DNA of 64,000 nt. Source: Dirofilaria immitis (Eukaryota; Nematoda; Chromadorea; Rhabditida; Onchocercidae). Position numbers and translations under genes: made by a program. Each line of letters begins with the position of its first letter. The stretch's first letter is position 1. The stretch covers positions 4,319,112 to 4,383,111 of the forward strand of contig JAKNDB010000110.1 of the NCBI GenBank assembly GCA_024305405.1, written 5' to 3'. Shown in pieces: positions 37,567-50,558 of this stretch. The notes under the pieces were generated by a model, which ran no database searches, was not told the DNA's origin, and saw only the letters and a program-made list of their open reading frames with translations.

Positions 37567-40500
37567 TCAAACATCGCAGTGATAGCTACCATTTGCACCA
37601 GGAAAACTGAAAACTGTCTGCGGCCAAGATAAAGTAGTATCATCCGTTGTAGTCATTTCATCTTCTTTCTTTTCTAATTTTCCATCAACCTGCTATAAAA
37701 GTATCGTATCATATTAAGCTACTATCTGGTTTGAAAAGAAAATTCCTTAAAATTAGACCAAATACCAATCGAATTAATGGCTTAATGAATAGAAGTTCAA
37801 ACCTTAAGAATGAATTTGAAATAAAAATTGGGACGAAAAATCAGCGATATATATTACCATGGTTCGATAATTTACGATCAAAAATTTGGCTCGAACTTTC
37901 TTCATTGTTAACATTCCCTTTATCAAACGTTTCCAATTTTTCAAAGCTCTTTCTTTTCGTTTCTGGAAGGGAATTAGTCTTGTTTGAAAAGGAACATAAT
38001 ATTTTGAATTTAATAAATAAATCACTTTACCTTATCAGCAGTAATTTGTTTTTTCTCATAAAATTCTTTCCATGCCTCACGCAGTGTTTTTTCATGTTTT
38101 TTCAGAACGACGCATCCTTCAAGACTACAAAAATCACATTTTATTTTATGCATAACAAAAAAAGTTAAGCTGGACGAAGTAAAATTAATCATACAAAGTG
38201 AATGCAATTTACATTTGCCCAACACTAACATAGGATGATTTCCGCCTTTATGAAATTCCCAGCCGACTACTGCAGGTACGCAGTCAATATCGAGCTGTCG
38301 AGAAATAGCAGCAAGTCCATTTAGTCGTAAATGAACACAACCTTCTGGTACCATACTGCTTTTATAAATATATAAATTACCAAATTCATTTCGTGGTATA
38401 CGTCCCTAAAATTTCTCAAATGTAATGTATAAGAGAATTTAATTTTTTCTCCAGTTTAATAAATAGAGAGAAACATAATAATAAATATAATTTGAATTAA
38501 CTTGAAAAACAAAAATAAAAAATTAAATTCCCGCACATTGATGACTTTAGGTGGCACATATGGTTCAGTCTGCCAGTATCCATATAGTTCCAAGGATCTG
38601 GATTCTCTTGGTTGCGATACTGCACGATGATTCGTTCTTCCCTTTACGATTTTATATGGTTTTTCACCGGCCTATAAAAAATATAAAATTTAGGCCTTTT
38701 TACTACAACTTCTTGAACAAAAAAACAATTCTCACAGAAACATTTTTAATAATTAAGCATACCTTAACCATACGTGCTTGTTTAATCCAATTCAGTGCAC
38801 CATCAAGATGAAATACAGAACTTCGTGGATAAATATCAATACCTCGAATTTGTCCAATAGGAACCTGATCTTCAGGATAAATCGCTTCATACTTTAGAAT
38901 ATCTTTCTTCAACACATATCTGCAATTAGAAAAATTTTAGCACTGAAAAAAAAATTTACTAGAGACATTATCTTACAATGGGTGATTCTTGTATTCCGCA
39001 ATCGTCGCTGGTTTTGGTTTTGAAAGCAGTTCATTATGTATTGCAACATCTTCAATGCGTTCACGTTTCCGATTCTTGCTCCGATATATCTGTAAACCAA
39101 CTAAAAAAGTTAACCATATAAAATCAAAGGATATATACTAAAATAAAGTCAAATTAGAAAAAATAAAGTCATTTCAACCTTTAATGTATCAGTCCACCAG
39201 GAAGAATCAACTCGAAATCGTCGTATTTCAGCTGACAGGAATTTTGAAGCATATCGTGATGTTATGTCGCGCATACCCATATCTATATTAGGTATATAAT
39301 TTGGACTGTAAGAAAAGAATATAGCTCGTATGAATAACGATCGGGATTAATTACTTATAGCAGAAAACTTACTATTATCAATGCAAACAACATAATGCAT
39401 TGGTGTAGTGGCATTCGCTTCCAAGCTTCCAGGCATATCAACAAATCCACACCACGGATCCATACCTAAACAAAATGAAACTGATATTAGATAACAAAGT
39501 CAAAAAACATAAGAACAGTAAATTAAACTCAGTAAAAATAAGTCTTGATATAATAAGAAATGAATCAAATTTGAAAAGTCACACAAAACTTCTGAACTAC
39601 CAAGGTTAGGAAGACAATATGAATATAAGATATTACATCCCAGAGATATTTCTATATTATCCATGTTAATTTTCATTCTACTTTACAGAGCTTCATTCAA
39701 AGGCTTAGCCATTGAATTTCGTTCATTAAATATGAATAACATATTACCGGAGATGTTCCTATATCATTCTTACTGATTTTAATTATATCACTACTTTAAC
39801 AAAAGTCATATGTAAAGATGCATAAACAGTTTTTCAAAGAAGCATGCAAATATATCTAGCATTATTATGATCCAATATTTTCTTTCAAGAAAACATACAA
39901 ATCCATCTAGTAGTATTATGATCCCAATATTCCACCCAATAATTCCTTTTGAATCTGCATTCCTTTTGTTTGTAGGTGAAATTTGGTCGAAATTATTTTC
40001 AACGTTTCCTTTTGATTTCCGTATACTTGCTCTTTTTGTTTCTTGACACTTTTTTGACTGCTATATTCACTAAAATCATCTGCCTTCATCTGTATCTTTT
40101 TCGTTACTTCATAAAGCTTCTTCTCCCATACCACTGAATTGTCGTTGTTATTGATATTCTTTTTAACAAATATTTCAGTATGATCAGAACGTAACATGTT
40201 CATCGTCTAAACAAATGCTATGTTATGTAGATATTTGTATCGATGTGATATCAGCTAATTTTTAAAAATTACTTAAATACTTCCATTTTTATCAATCCTT
40301 TCATTGTTATTTTCAGTAAATGTCTGAAATGCTATTAGTGATATACCATTTTCTGCTTTACAGGCTGACATGAGAGACACAATCGTACGCATTGCTTCAG
40401 CGATAACAGACACAAAAATAATAGCTGAAAAAAAATGGCGAAATGAAATACAAGGATTACAGCATAACTGTCACTATAATCACCTATTATTTATGAAAAA

Positions 40501-41842
40501 CTTACCGACGCCAAGTCTTTATCGTCTTCGTAAGCACGATTGGCAACCAGATCTTCCAGTCTTTTATCTAAATTTATGGCTTAAATGTATGAAAAATTTG
40601 ATATAAACATTAAAGGAAATAACGTGTCGATTATATCGATAAGATGGATGCGTTTTTTGAATAAATATAGAAGTAATGACAAGTACTTGAGAATCGCAAA
40701 AGCCATTTCTGGAGATATACTTTCTCTCAGTAAGCCGAAAAGCTGATCGAAACCATTTCATAAATCTTTCCGCTACTGCCACATCGAATTCATGTTTCGC
40801 TGCGGTTATATAACCTTCAGGTATTAATGACAAACAGAGCGATGTTAATGCTTCATGTCGTATCAAGGCGCGTGTCCATATACGTAAATGAGCAATATAA
40901 CAGAGAAGATGCATCTGAATTTGATCAAAAAAGAAAAAAAAGTTGTAAGCGACGATACATTATTTTTAATTCTAATATTTCAATTTGCATAAAGAAATAA
41001 AACTAACAACTTTGTTTAGTTAAATCCAAAAAATAATGTAAAATATCGCTCGCTTTTCATGAATAGAATATGAGTAAGTGGTTATACGATATATTCTCAT
41101 ATTATATTAGAATACTTTGAAAGTATAATGTAAGCAAAATAGTTGTAGTTAACAGTAATTATTAATATTCAGTTTATAACAACACTCGCAGACTCTTTTT
41201 TAAGATTTTTGCATTTGTATTGAAACAGTTGGATCACAGACTAACCTTATGACAATTAATTTGTCGGTCACGGATTTTACGATTGACCTGCTGTCTAATA
41301 AATTTCGCCCACTTGCCTTCTTCTGTTTCGACAGGTTTCGCATCTCTAATTGTAACTTCAACCGTATCATCAAGTTCTGCTTCATAATTTGTTTGATCGA
41401 CAAAATCCACTTCTTCCCATTCATCCTCCGAAATATTCGAATCAGTGGTGTCACCCGAACTAATACTAATTTTACGTTTCCGCGTTTTCTGTTCTTTCAA
41501 TGCTGCATCTTTTGTGTATTTCGAATTTCCTGAAAAGTGATGGATTTAGAGTTTTCGGGAAAAGACATGGAATAAGAAATTAAAAGATATAATTATATTT
41601 TTAGGGATACTGTTGCAAATTCTATTTTTTTAAAATTGCAGGGTCTATTCTTTCACTTCAGGAAACCCATTTTATTGTATGCCGTCGTTGTAAAACTTAT
41701 CAACGTCTTTACCTTGCTTAAAACAAAAATCACTTCCATTGTTTACGTTAATATCCACGTCCTTCGCACATCCTTTTTAGCTAATGTCAATTTTGATTGA
41801 CGTTGCAATCTCTCACTCCTACGCTTAACAATACTCGCCATC
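37567..41842 (-). CDS. XPC/RAD4 DNA damage recognition protein
   Basis: Nuclear sensor of helix-distorting lesions that starts global-genome nucleotide excision repair with RAD23 and centrin. Segments 5' to 3' on the minus strand: 41842-41713 (MASIVKRRSERLQRQ, then a frame break), 41529-41246 (acidic SEDEWEEVDFVD, basic VNRKIRDRQINCHK), 40914-40687 (HLLCYIAHLRIWTRALI), about 40580-40506 (LDKRLEDLVANR), about 40425-40355 (IIAEAMRTIVSLMSA), 40203-39916 (lysine-rich linker), about 39465-39375 (PWCGFVDMPGS, TTPMHYVVCIDN), about 39300-39180 (MRDITSRYASKFLSAEIRRF), about 39090-38985 (TIAEYKNHPL), 38900-38760 (LKYEAIYPEDQVP, beta-hairpin domain), about 38670-38535 (KPYKIVKGRTNHR, YGYWQTEPYVPP), 38400-38255 (PRNEFGNLYIYKSSMVPEGC, LDIDCVPAVVGWEF), about 38130-38030, about 37940-37860 (ALKNWKRLIKGML) and 37690-37567 (SWPQ). 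The transglutaminase-like fold and all three beta-hairpin domains are represented. Some inner splice phases do not match. Confidence 0.93.
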
Positions 41843-41844
41843 CT
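41841..41844 (-). other. Probable trans-splice acceptor before XPC start
   Basis: On the minus strand TTTGTTACAG lies one base before the ATG of the MASIVK exon. No upstream exon joins it in frame, which fits a nematode spliced-leader acceptor. Inference only. Confidence 0.4.
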
Positions 41845-42072
41845 GTAACAAACAGCGAAACGATTTCTTCCTAAATTGATACATTTCTTACTTACGCATT
41901 TTAATTTATTGACAAGGAAAACAAGACATTTCAGAGAGGTAATCATAGAAGTACTCTCATGTGACACCACCATTTGATACTAATTCACGTGTATTTAATC
42001 CCAGGCTCAGATTATTACCAAGGCTGCCCGAAAATCAACTCAAAAAAACAGCAGCATACACAAGAATCGAAC

Positions 42073-42183
42073 CTTCCTCAGATTAGCTTTCATTAAACTT
42101 CGTACCGGTTCGTCTCCAGGAGAGAACGATATAGATTCATCGGTGGACTCTGGAGATATATTTGGGATGTCTCGGGTGTCCAT
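42073..42183 (-). CDS. Possible 5' exon, unknown gene
   Basis: Open from ATG, encoding MDTRDIPNISPESTDESISF and SPGDEPVRSLMKANLRK, up to a GTTCGA that could be a weak donor. Composition (Ser/Glu/Asp-rich start, basic end) looks like protein rather than chance. It lies 230 bases upstream of XPC on the same strand but does not splice to it in frame. Could be a short independent gene. Confidence 0.35.
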
Positions 42184-42189
42184 GTATAT

Positions 42190-44460
42190 GTACTGATATA
42201 GAGAGACAAGATCTAGATGCAATCAATTGCCTGATCAGATCGGCCTGCGAATGCTGAGCCATATACGGCGGGCATACGTACTGTTCCATTGTCGCTGTGT
42301 GACAACATGTTGTTGCCTGCTGATTATCGTAGGGGATGCTTAAAAAATCATTTGTCTTGAAATATTATCATTATGGTGGTGATAATATTTTCGACAATAA
42401 TATATACACTATCATTATTATTCATCCCTTTCATATCCAAAACACAGGTTCTTTAAAGAGTACAACATTTGTGTCGATGAGAAATTGAAATACCATTATG
42501 TCATATGTGAATTTTGAATTGTGTTAAATTTATCCAGCAATTAAGTCAGTATGATAATGATAATACGAAATGAAACAAATACCACTGAATTGGATGACAC
42601 AGATAATGATGAGAATAGATATCGTGCATTGATCACTTTTATCTGAAATCTATTAGTTTATCATTATTTTTATAATAAACCGATAATGAGCTAAACTGCT
42701 GAAACTTAAGTTCACCTCGAAATACCAAATCTTTGAAACGATATAAATAAATTTGAGATAATTAAGTCGATTTTCTAAATTCGATAAACTGAAAATTAAA
42801 ATTCATTGTAGTGATGGAAGCAAATCCAGAAATCGAAAAACCATCTTATCATGATTACAAAACAGGAGTTGCTACGATAATCTCTAAATTGCAAGTTGTG
42901 ATCGACAGGATTAATATTGGCTATTGGATTTCGAAAAGATTATATATTTTCAGGGATTTAAAGGACACAATTCTTCTGACTTAATTCTTTGAGAAGAAGG
43001 CTTCTTACAATTTTTGTTAAGTGCAGGCTACTGACCAATAAAGAAATTATTCAGTCAAAACAGAGATTAAATGATTCTTCATTCTAATCTACATGATTTT
43101 TTACTACGTTCTCCTATCTGTAACAAGGAAACTGTTTCATTTACCTGGCTTGCCAAATAAAATAACGCCATTAAACAATGCCCGCATTTATTCAGCTCAG
43201 CAATGATTATTATCCAAAATATTAGAAATTTAATATATAGAAAATTATTTATCGATGCAGAACAGCTTATTTAATCTAAGTCCATTAACTAATCGACAAT
43301 TTAGTTTGAATATGCTTAATTTATTTAGGGTGATAAGCTATCCAATTAATTCGCAAAACCATCATAAATTACTAAAATATTGATCTGACTCTCTTCTTTC
43401 GTTGGATTTCTAATATTTTCAGGCTGCATTTCTAATAAGCCTAAAAATATGAATCAATTAGATGGTCAGATTCGCATCAGAATTGACTTTACATATTTTT
43501 AACTAAACTACCCTTGATCTTTTTTATGATAACGAGTAATCTCTTTTTTCTTATTTAAGATACACTTAACTAGCATCTAAGGATGATTTGATGACCTTAG
43601 TTTTAAGGTAGAATGGGCAGAGAGTTCGTGAAGTGATGATATCTATCACAAAAAATTTGAAATGAAACAGCATGCATGAATTAATAAATACATTATATCA
43701 ACGAATGCGTTATTTCGATTTTTTTATATTCAAGTAAATTTTCATCGCTATCATCGACGGTAATTTAAACTTATCGAAGTAAACTTTGCTATATTCGCCC
43801 AACAACGGTGCACTATAATTATTATATTATCGCATATAATGTATTATCATTCTATTATCAAGTTACATATGTGCTACCATTATGTTATTACTAATTTGCC
43901 TTTTTGCTGAGAATTATTAATGCAAATTATATAACGTCTGTTATAATAATAATTATAGACTTTCAAGTTTTCAAGTTTTATTGTATGGGGTTTTTTTCTT
44001 GTCAGCTACTATCCAAAGTATTAATTTCATAATTATTTCTTCTGACCTATTTAATTCTTGATAATTTTATCACAGCAATCTTCCTGTTTAAGACCAAGAG
44101 AAATGCCTCCAAACTTTATACCGAAATAACTGAACTTTAATATCGGTTGGCTTTAATACAACTGAACCGGCAATAATGATAACAGTTCACATCTGTGAAT
44201 ATGCGGGATGAGCAATTTAATCTTTCCGTGGATAAAGAAATTAAATCAATATCAAAAAGTGTGAGACTATTATATAGGAAAATTGGTCTATCCGTTTGTT
44301 TTTCTTTTGTTTGAACAATTCCTAACGTTTTCATTTAATCAAATTTTATCACGACTACTAACATCTAAAAAATCATCAATTTCATCAAAACAACAAAAGT
44401 AAACAGTACATCGATAAAATCACAATCATTGAATTCAATATTATTTTCATTCTAAATTAT
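42190..44460. other. Intergenic with one short open frame
   Basis: AT-rich. A plus-strand ATG frame at 42814-42984 encodes 56 codons beginning MEANPEIEKPSYHDYKTG, which might be a first exon running divergently from XPC. Nothing supports it beyond composition. The rest shows no gene, RNA or repeat array. Confidence 0.35.
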
Positions 44461-44467
44461 TGATAGA

Positions 44468-44603
44468 ATGTTCTGGAGTATTGGAAGAATATTCCGGATC
44501 ATGGAAACAATGATTCTTATTCTAATATTAGCAATGAAATTTGCGGATTCCAACAACTGCATATATAGGACAGACTTCAAAAGGTTCCGTCTCAACTTGA
44601 AAG
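44468..44603 (+). CDS. Signal-peptide first exon of an unknown secreted protein
   Basis: From ATG at 44468, or the better-placed in-frame ATG at 44501, the frame reads a hydrophobic core (METMILILILAMKFADS) then NNCIYRTDFKRFRLNLK and a GTTAGC donor with one base left over. This is the shape of a secretory first exon. No partner exon could be identified downstream on the plus strand. Confidence 0.4.
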
Positions 44604-45066
44604 GTTAGCCAATTACGGATCCATTGAATAACTACAATGTACTCAGCAGAATATTTTTGAATGCATCACTGAAAGAAAACAATTGATATGAACACAAAAT
44701 TGTAGAAAATAGAATGATGTATTCAGATAGAGAAAAATAATAACAGTTAGGATGCCAATGACATTTCGGCTTATATAATCAGTAATATCCTGTCTTCGGT
44801 CAAATCAACGGTTAAAATATGGTCTTGGATGTGTTTCAATGTAATACATCTATTTTCTATTTCAGTAGTATATAGTCTTGTATCTTTCAATCAGTACATA
44901 TGTCCTGAATATTTCGATTTGCTTTGTACGTGATGCTATATGTATCATGATGCTACACTACAGCAGTATCTTCAAGTCGGCAGTAGTAAAAAATGACAAA
45001 CCTGTATTTTCATTGCTTTTTAGCAGGTTTCTCCTTTTTACCAGTTGCTTTTGCCACTTTAAAAAT

Positions 45067-45091
45067 AAAAAACTCCAAACAGGAGTTTTTT
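45067..45091. repeat. Perfect 10-bp hairpin with T-tail
   Basis: AAAAAACTCC, loop AAACA, GGAGTTTTTT. It resembles a bacterial intrinsic terminator in shape, but no bacterial gene is adjacent, so chance or a relic is likelier. Confidence 0.9.
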
Positions 45092-45261
45092 CCCCAGACT
45101 TTCGTCTCTCAGTTCCTTTTTTCCTTTCTCTGAGCATTCTACCTTTCATTTCGTTGTGAGACAATTTGTTATAGGTTATCCTGGATAACTTATGTGCGTC
45201 TAACAAACTATCATACTATCATATAATCAGACAAATGATATATACTTATTTAAAATAAATA

Positions 45262-45459
45262 TTAAATCTCTTCTAAAATCTTTAAAGTATGCTTTTCTTC
45301 TTTTTCTTCCTCAATATTACGGAGTTGAAGTTCTCGTAACATTCGTAAATTTTAGGATACCAATAAAACGAAATAAATGAAAAGATTGCATAGAGAGGTA
45401 TAATCTTTACCGTCATGCTCTATTTCGTCGCCATCGTCATCGGAATTTTGTTCAGACAT
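45262..45459 (-). CDS. Possible small acidic protein
   Basis: ATG at 45459 follows TATTTTCAG by four bases on the minus strand, like a trans-spliced start. The exon (45459-45411) encodes MSEQNSDDDGDEIEHD and ends at GTAAAG. A second segment, 45332-45262, encodes LQLRNIEEEKEEKHTLKILE and a stop, in matching phase, but its acceptor (ACGAG) is poor. The product would be a 39-residue acidic, coiled-coil-prone micro-protein. Unknown function. Confidence 0.35.
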
Positions 45460-45499
45460 TTTTCTGAAAATATATCCAAATTATTTTCAGCTAATGCAA

Positions 45500-47630
45500 G
45501 ACATTTTTTTAACTATATATAATAAATTCTTTTCTTTGACATTAACAGTCTCCTCATTATAACATTATGAATTTAGTTAAATTCAGAATGATTAGCAAAT
45601 TTGCTGGAGAAGGATTCATTATATATATTTAGAAAGATATCTTGTATTACCTGAAAAATATTCAGATATATCTGCAGAAAAAGTCGAGAAGTTTTAAGCC
45701 ATTATAAAATATAGCTTAAAATATTAAAGTTGACATTTTTTTCCAGCTGTACGAGTGACAGCTTAATATAGCAAAGTTGACAATTCTTCCAGCTAAGTTA
45801 TTTTCAAACTGGGAAAGATTTACCGACTAATTTATGAACTTGAAAGAACATACAAGAATTTCATCAATATTTTTCTGCTGTAATATCATTCTGTATCAAC
45901 CAAAAATCAGGAAAACAAAAATGAATCAAATAGCCACTCTTCCCCATTGCTAAAATTATTTCCTAGCGAGACATCAATGTAGAAAAACTAGTAATAACAC
46001 TGAAGTAAAACATTAGAATTATTAATAACACAAAAGGATCATAGAGAAGCAATCATATAAGAGTCAAAAAAATGAAAAACAAATTAACAGCTAACAGATT
46101 AATGGATGATACCGAAATTTTTGTTGCTTCTGCGTTACCTCATCTACATCGTTGCGATAATGTTGCGCATGCATCAAAAATTTGTCTTGCTGTTGAGTTT
46201 TCTTGTAAAAACGCAAAATTCATGATGCGAGATTACTGCACATCGGCTTACTTTCAAATAATTTTTATTTTCCAATTGAAAGAAGAATCAGTTATTTCCT
46301 TATTAATTATTTTTTAAAAGAATTACACTTTTTCCTTTCGAAATTTTTTACTTTTATATTAATTGAACAGAATGTTGTTTCAAAATTTGTTACAAAATTT
46401 ACTGTTTTTAAACTTCAAAATCAAAAAAGAAATAAAAATTAATGTTGAAATTAAAAATAATCAACTTATTTTGCAATGAAAATCTCTGCTGAATATTTTC
46501 CAAATTACTCACACCTTTCGAATCTTTAAATTTTCAAGAACTTAATTAGAAATTATCTTGTGCTGAGAGAATTTAGTTAGAAAGATTGAATAAATACGTA
46601 TAAATGATTTTTATGATATCACGTGGAGTCCTAGTATAAATCATTCCAAAGGTGTGAAATGTTAATATGTTCTACAAGTGCAGTCATCAGCATATACGTA
46701 GATTGATACTCCTACCTGAACGAGTATTTATATTTACAGTTATTGGCGATTCATACAATTGAAGCTGGCAGAAATGACCAAGTTATTCTTACATTAAATT
46801 CTCTGCTACAAATTTTAATCTATAAGTTTTACTTTATTTACTTTATTTAGTGAATATTTTACTATAAACATGTAAATAAGCAACTTTTGAAAATAAAATT
46901 ATTTTCTTATAATTTTGTAAAGATTTTGTTACTTTCTCTCTATGAAAATATTATTTTTTCCTTAATTATACAACTTTGCTGTATAGTGGAACCGATCTGC
47001 AGTAGGAATAATTTATTATGCTTATGATATAAGTGAGGAATATTTTACCAATATTGATTGCAAGGTCTTTATTTTTCAATGCTAATTTATTTAGAAAACA
47101 TTTGTTAGAAAAATTTTTTTCTCAAGATCGAATCCTTTGTGGGACGCGTGCAATCATAGAGAGCAAATAATGCCATTTTGTTCGATGTAATTGTGTCTGT
47201 AAATTTAAATATTTTTTCAAAATCCTAAAAAGAATGCTTGTCAACATGCTTTTCATTTATTCTTCCATTTCATCTATTCTTCCATTCCATCTATTCTTCC
47301 TTTTCTCTTTCAATTATGCAATATTCAAACGGTAAATTAATTAAAACTTCAAGAAAAGAATAACATGACTGCATTATTTTCAAGATTTCGAAATTTTAAA
47401 AGAGTATGAGATGGGTAATATCATATAATTTTAGGAAACACAACCACAATCATAAAGCCTCTCGATTCATTAAAACTGGGTAAGGAACAAATAAAACCGT
47501 TAGATTATCAGTGATGATCAATTCCAAAAGTAAATATAAAGGAATCAGCAGATCAATGTAACATATCAATTCAAAAAGCAAAGAATAAACCAACGTAATT
47601 AAATAAAGTAATGAATGATGAACAGAGCGA
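45500..47630. other. Gene-poor AT-rich stretch
   Basis: A plus-strand frame at 46072-46317 is open for 81 codons but has no splice context or recognisable motif. A short pyrimidine-rich tandem (TTCTTCCATTCCATCTA units) lies at about 47258-47302. No gene can be supported. Confidence 0.5.
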
Positions 47631-47639
47631 AGCATTGAA

Positions 47640-47965
47640 TTTTCCGATTTAAGAAGCGGATACGAAAAAAAGAATAGGAGAAAAATCAGTTTAAACAAGT
47701 ATATGCGAATTCATACCAATGAGAAGAATTGGTATGAATTTCCACATAATTGTTCAGAATGTGAGAGAAATTTTACTCAAAAAGCGAATTTAGAAGAGCA
47801 TATGCGAAGTCATACCTGTGAAAACTATGGAACTGCTCGGTATGTGGAAAAAGTTTTGCTCGAAAGTCATTTCAAAGGTGTATATAATGACTCATTGCAA
47901 AGAGAGGATCATCTTCAATTGTTCTGCATGGGTGATAGTTTTAAATCGAACAAAATTTGAAATTG
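47640..47965 (+). pseudogene. Decayed C2H2 zinc-finger fragment
   Basis: The plus strand shows a tail of one finger (MRIHTNEK linker), a good finger ([21 protein letters not shown]), then, one frame over, [13 protein letters not shown], and in another frame a third finger remnant ([10 protein letters not shown]). Frames change at least twice and stops fall between. No start, upstream exon or second zinc-ligand pair for the last finger is present. This is best read as a relic of a multi-finger gene, although sequence indels as seen elsewhere in the window could exaggerate the damage. The segment also contains a 13-bp perfect hairpin. Confidence 0.7.
47708..47740. repeat. 13-bp perfect hairpin inside zinc-finger relic
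   Basis: AATTCATACCAAT and its exact reverse complement ATTGGTATGAATT separated by seven bases. It sits where the linker between fingers should be, and pads the linker by several residues. Confidence 0.95.
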
Positions 47966-47969
47966 CTCA

Positions 47970-49675
47970 TGAAGAATTTTTATACTAATAGAAATAAAGA
48001 CTTAAAAGATTTGAAACTGAAATATACAAAAAACTGAAATATATTTGAGACTTTATCTTTATTCTAACTTCATTTATAATAATTTTTCTAATATTATTGT
48101 TGTTGCTTACTTCTAAATTCTTCATTTGTTGATAAACAAAGAAACAATTAAGAGATTTGAAAAAGTTTCTGTTTCACGATTACCTACGCATTTCAATTGA
48201 ATTTATGGTCTCTAGTCAATTTTTCATTCTTTATTTTTTTCTGTGCTTACTTTATTTGTAATAATTTTTGCTGATATTGCTATTGTTGCTTATTTATAAG
48301 TTACTCCTTTGTTGCTTGACGTTCGTTTTTCTCATTTTCTTTTATTTCCTTAATTCAATAAATAAAATTCCCTCTCTCATGTCTGCCTTTTCAGGTCACA
48401 TAACATATGTATGCTATTAAATTAATAATTAAAGTTATGTTAAATTCTATCCAGTTTATAATTATAATTTTTAATTGATAACAAAGATAATCTGCGAAAT
48501 ACTATTCTAGTTAGAAATGGTAAATTTTATTATGTAGCGGGAAAATTGATAAAATGTTCCAAACGACTAAATTTTGTTTTCAATTCTTTTGCTTCATAAA
48601 ATGTTTAGTATTATGATTTTAAAAACGAATAATCTTGCAAATAAATTGTTTAAATTATTAAAATAAACTAAATAGCTTGAACAAATAAATAATTCCAATT
48701 CAATTTTTTTCTTCTTTCATTTGATAAAAATGTTTTAATAAATCATTTTGTTCAGATAATATCCGCAGCTGCTATGATTACTCTTTCCTGTCAATGTATT
48801 TTCAGATAAGGTGTATAGTAATTTTTACACATTTCTTTTATAACACTACATGACGCTGTTTTGAACTAGTGAAGAATATAATTTATTTGAATTCATCAGA
48901 AAGAAAGTAATTTTTGAATGATATGCAAAAAAATTTTCCATGAAGAAATAGTAGATAATGACGGCAAAATACAAATAATCTAGCTATTACTGTAACATTA
49001 TTGATTTTTATCAGTATTTGAAATAAATGGTAATAATCCAAGAATTATAATAATCTTATTGATTTTTGATCAATATTTGGAATATTATATGAAAGTATTA
49101 TATTTTAATATTTGCTTTGATGAATGATAATAAATTGATTAATGATAACCAGCGATATGATTATGCGCTAGCATTTTAATGAAATTAAGATAAAATTTTA
49201 TACATATGATATAACTTGCTGCAGTATAATGTATAGAATTATGAGCTCAAAACATTTTAAAGTACAAAAACATGAACTAGAAGTAGACAAGTGGTGCTTT
49301 TACTACAGTTGATCAACATATTAATGGAAAGAGATGCAAGTGTTATAATTCATATGATAGAAACTCAGATAACAGTACAATTTTAGCAATATAGTAGTAG
49401 TAGGACATTTTTACATGTTACGTGCATGCATAGTGTGTAATAGAGAAGCAATATCAGATTTTGAGTAGATTTTTGAATTTACATTTACTCTAAAACGATG
49501 ATTTAAAAAATTAATAAAAAATGAAATAAAAGATAAATAAAAAAATTGACGTAAAAATTTACTTTGTACTAACAGAAAATGCACACCATTTATGAAAGAA
49601 AATGTATGAGAGAAGATGCTTACAATATTATTCAATTTAATTCTTATTTTAAAATTCGTCGCTATCGATGTGTTC
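47970..49675. other. No gene seen
   Basis: AT-rich, only chance frames. No array or strong inverted repeat found. Confidence 0.5.
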
Positions 49676-49679
49676 TTAC

Positions 49680-50345
49680 GTACTTTTAATAAAGCATGCA
49701 ACCAACTTCAAAAAGCAGTGATACTGGAAATCAACGATATTCGAAATGTACGCCTTTGGAATAAGTATAATATCTCCGAGAGGACAGTATTTGAAAACTG
49801 GAAAAACAATATTTTATTCTATTTAAGCAAACAAAACTGAAATTTTATATTTTTAAGTTAAATAAAATTGAACGATAAATCAATAATTAAGAATTATTTT
49901 GGTAGAAATACAAAATCCTTGAAATTACTTACAAATATTATATCTAATTACAGGCATAGTGCAAGCAATATGTCCAAAGAAATATGCGCCGTTCGCTAGT
50001 TAGTATTTTGTCGATTCCAGACCATTGCTTTTGTCAAGTAAAAATTCAGGATAACATTTTGCAAGCTAGAATAAGCTGAATTTTTAATTCAGTTTTTTTT
50101 TCTGGTAATTGATAGTTTTCTGAATACTCCAACTTAATCTTCAAGTAGCGGAATCAAACATACCCATTTGTTCTATTTCTTCGGCATTAAAAATATTTTG
50201 AAACAAAAATTTCTTAATCATATTTTAATAGTTTTTAACCTAAACAAACTATAGCAAAATCATTAGTGTTTAAATTGTGATCACTGTGATATGGAATTCC
50301 CATATAAAGATTCGCCTATATCAAATAGAGCCATTTTGGTTATTA
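49680..50345 (-). pseudogene. Decayed inverted copy of the 52.7-53.4 kb small gene
   Basis: The reverse complement aligns with 52680-53470 over exons and introns. Shared blocks include GCTTATTCTAGCTTGCAAAA, GTAAGTAATTTCAAGG, ATTGATTTATCGTTCAATTT and TTATTCCAAAGGCGTA. The exon matching 53073-53199 has an in-frame stop and lacks the conserved GPNRHER segment, and the first exon near 50285-50335 is barely recognisable. So this copy looks non-functional while its partner is open. Confidence 0.75.
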
Positions 50346-50558
50346 TAAACTGTCGGTTTTCACTTTTAATCCAGTACATCCAATATCTAATGCCACGCTC
50401 CTTATTTTTATATTTACCATGGACACTAATAAAAAAATGTTAGAGTACCATGAAACTAACGACACAGGAAATGTTAATTTGCATAATTATGTTAATAAGA
50501 GAAAAATTTTTTGATAATATTAGAATAATGTGATAACTTCTTCAGATATAAGATCAGA

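Noticed and set aside
44990..45050. Minus-strand lysine-rich end (KVAKATGKKEKPAKKQ, stop) like a ribosomal or histone-type tail
   Set aside because: Only one short segment with a weak acceptor; no upstream exon found.
45067..45091. Terminator-like hairpin as a sign of bacterial (for example Wolbachia) DNA
   Set aside because: No bacterial coding sequence, codon pattern or second feature nearby; AT-rich hairpins arise easily here.
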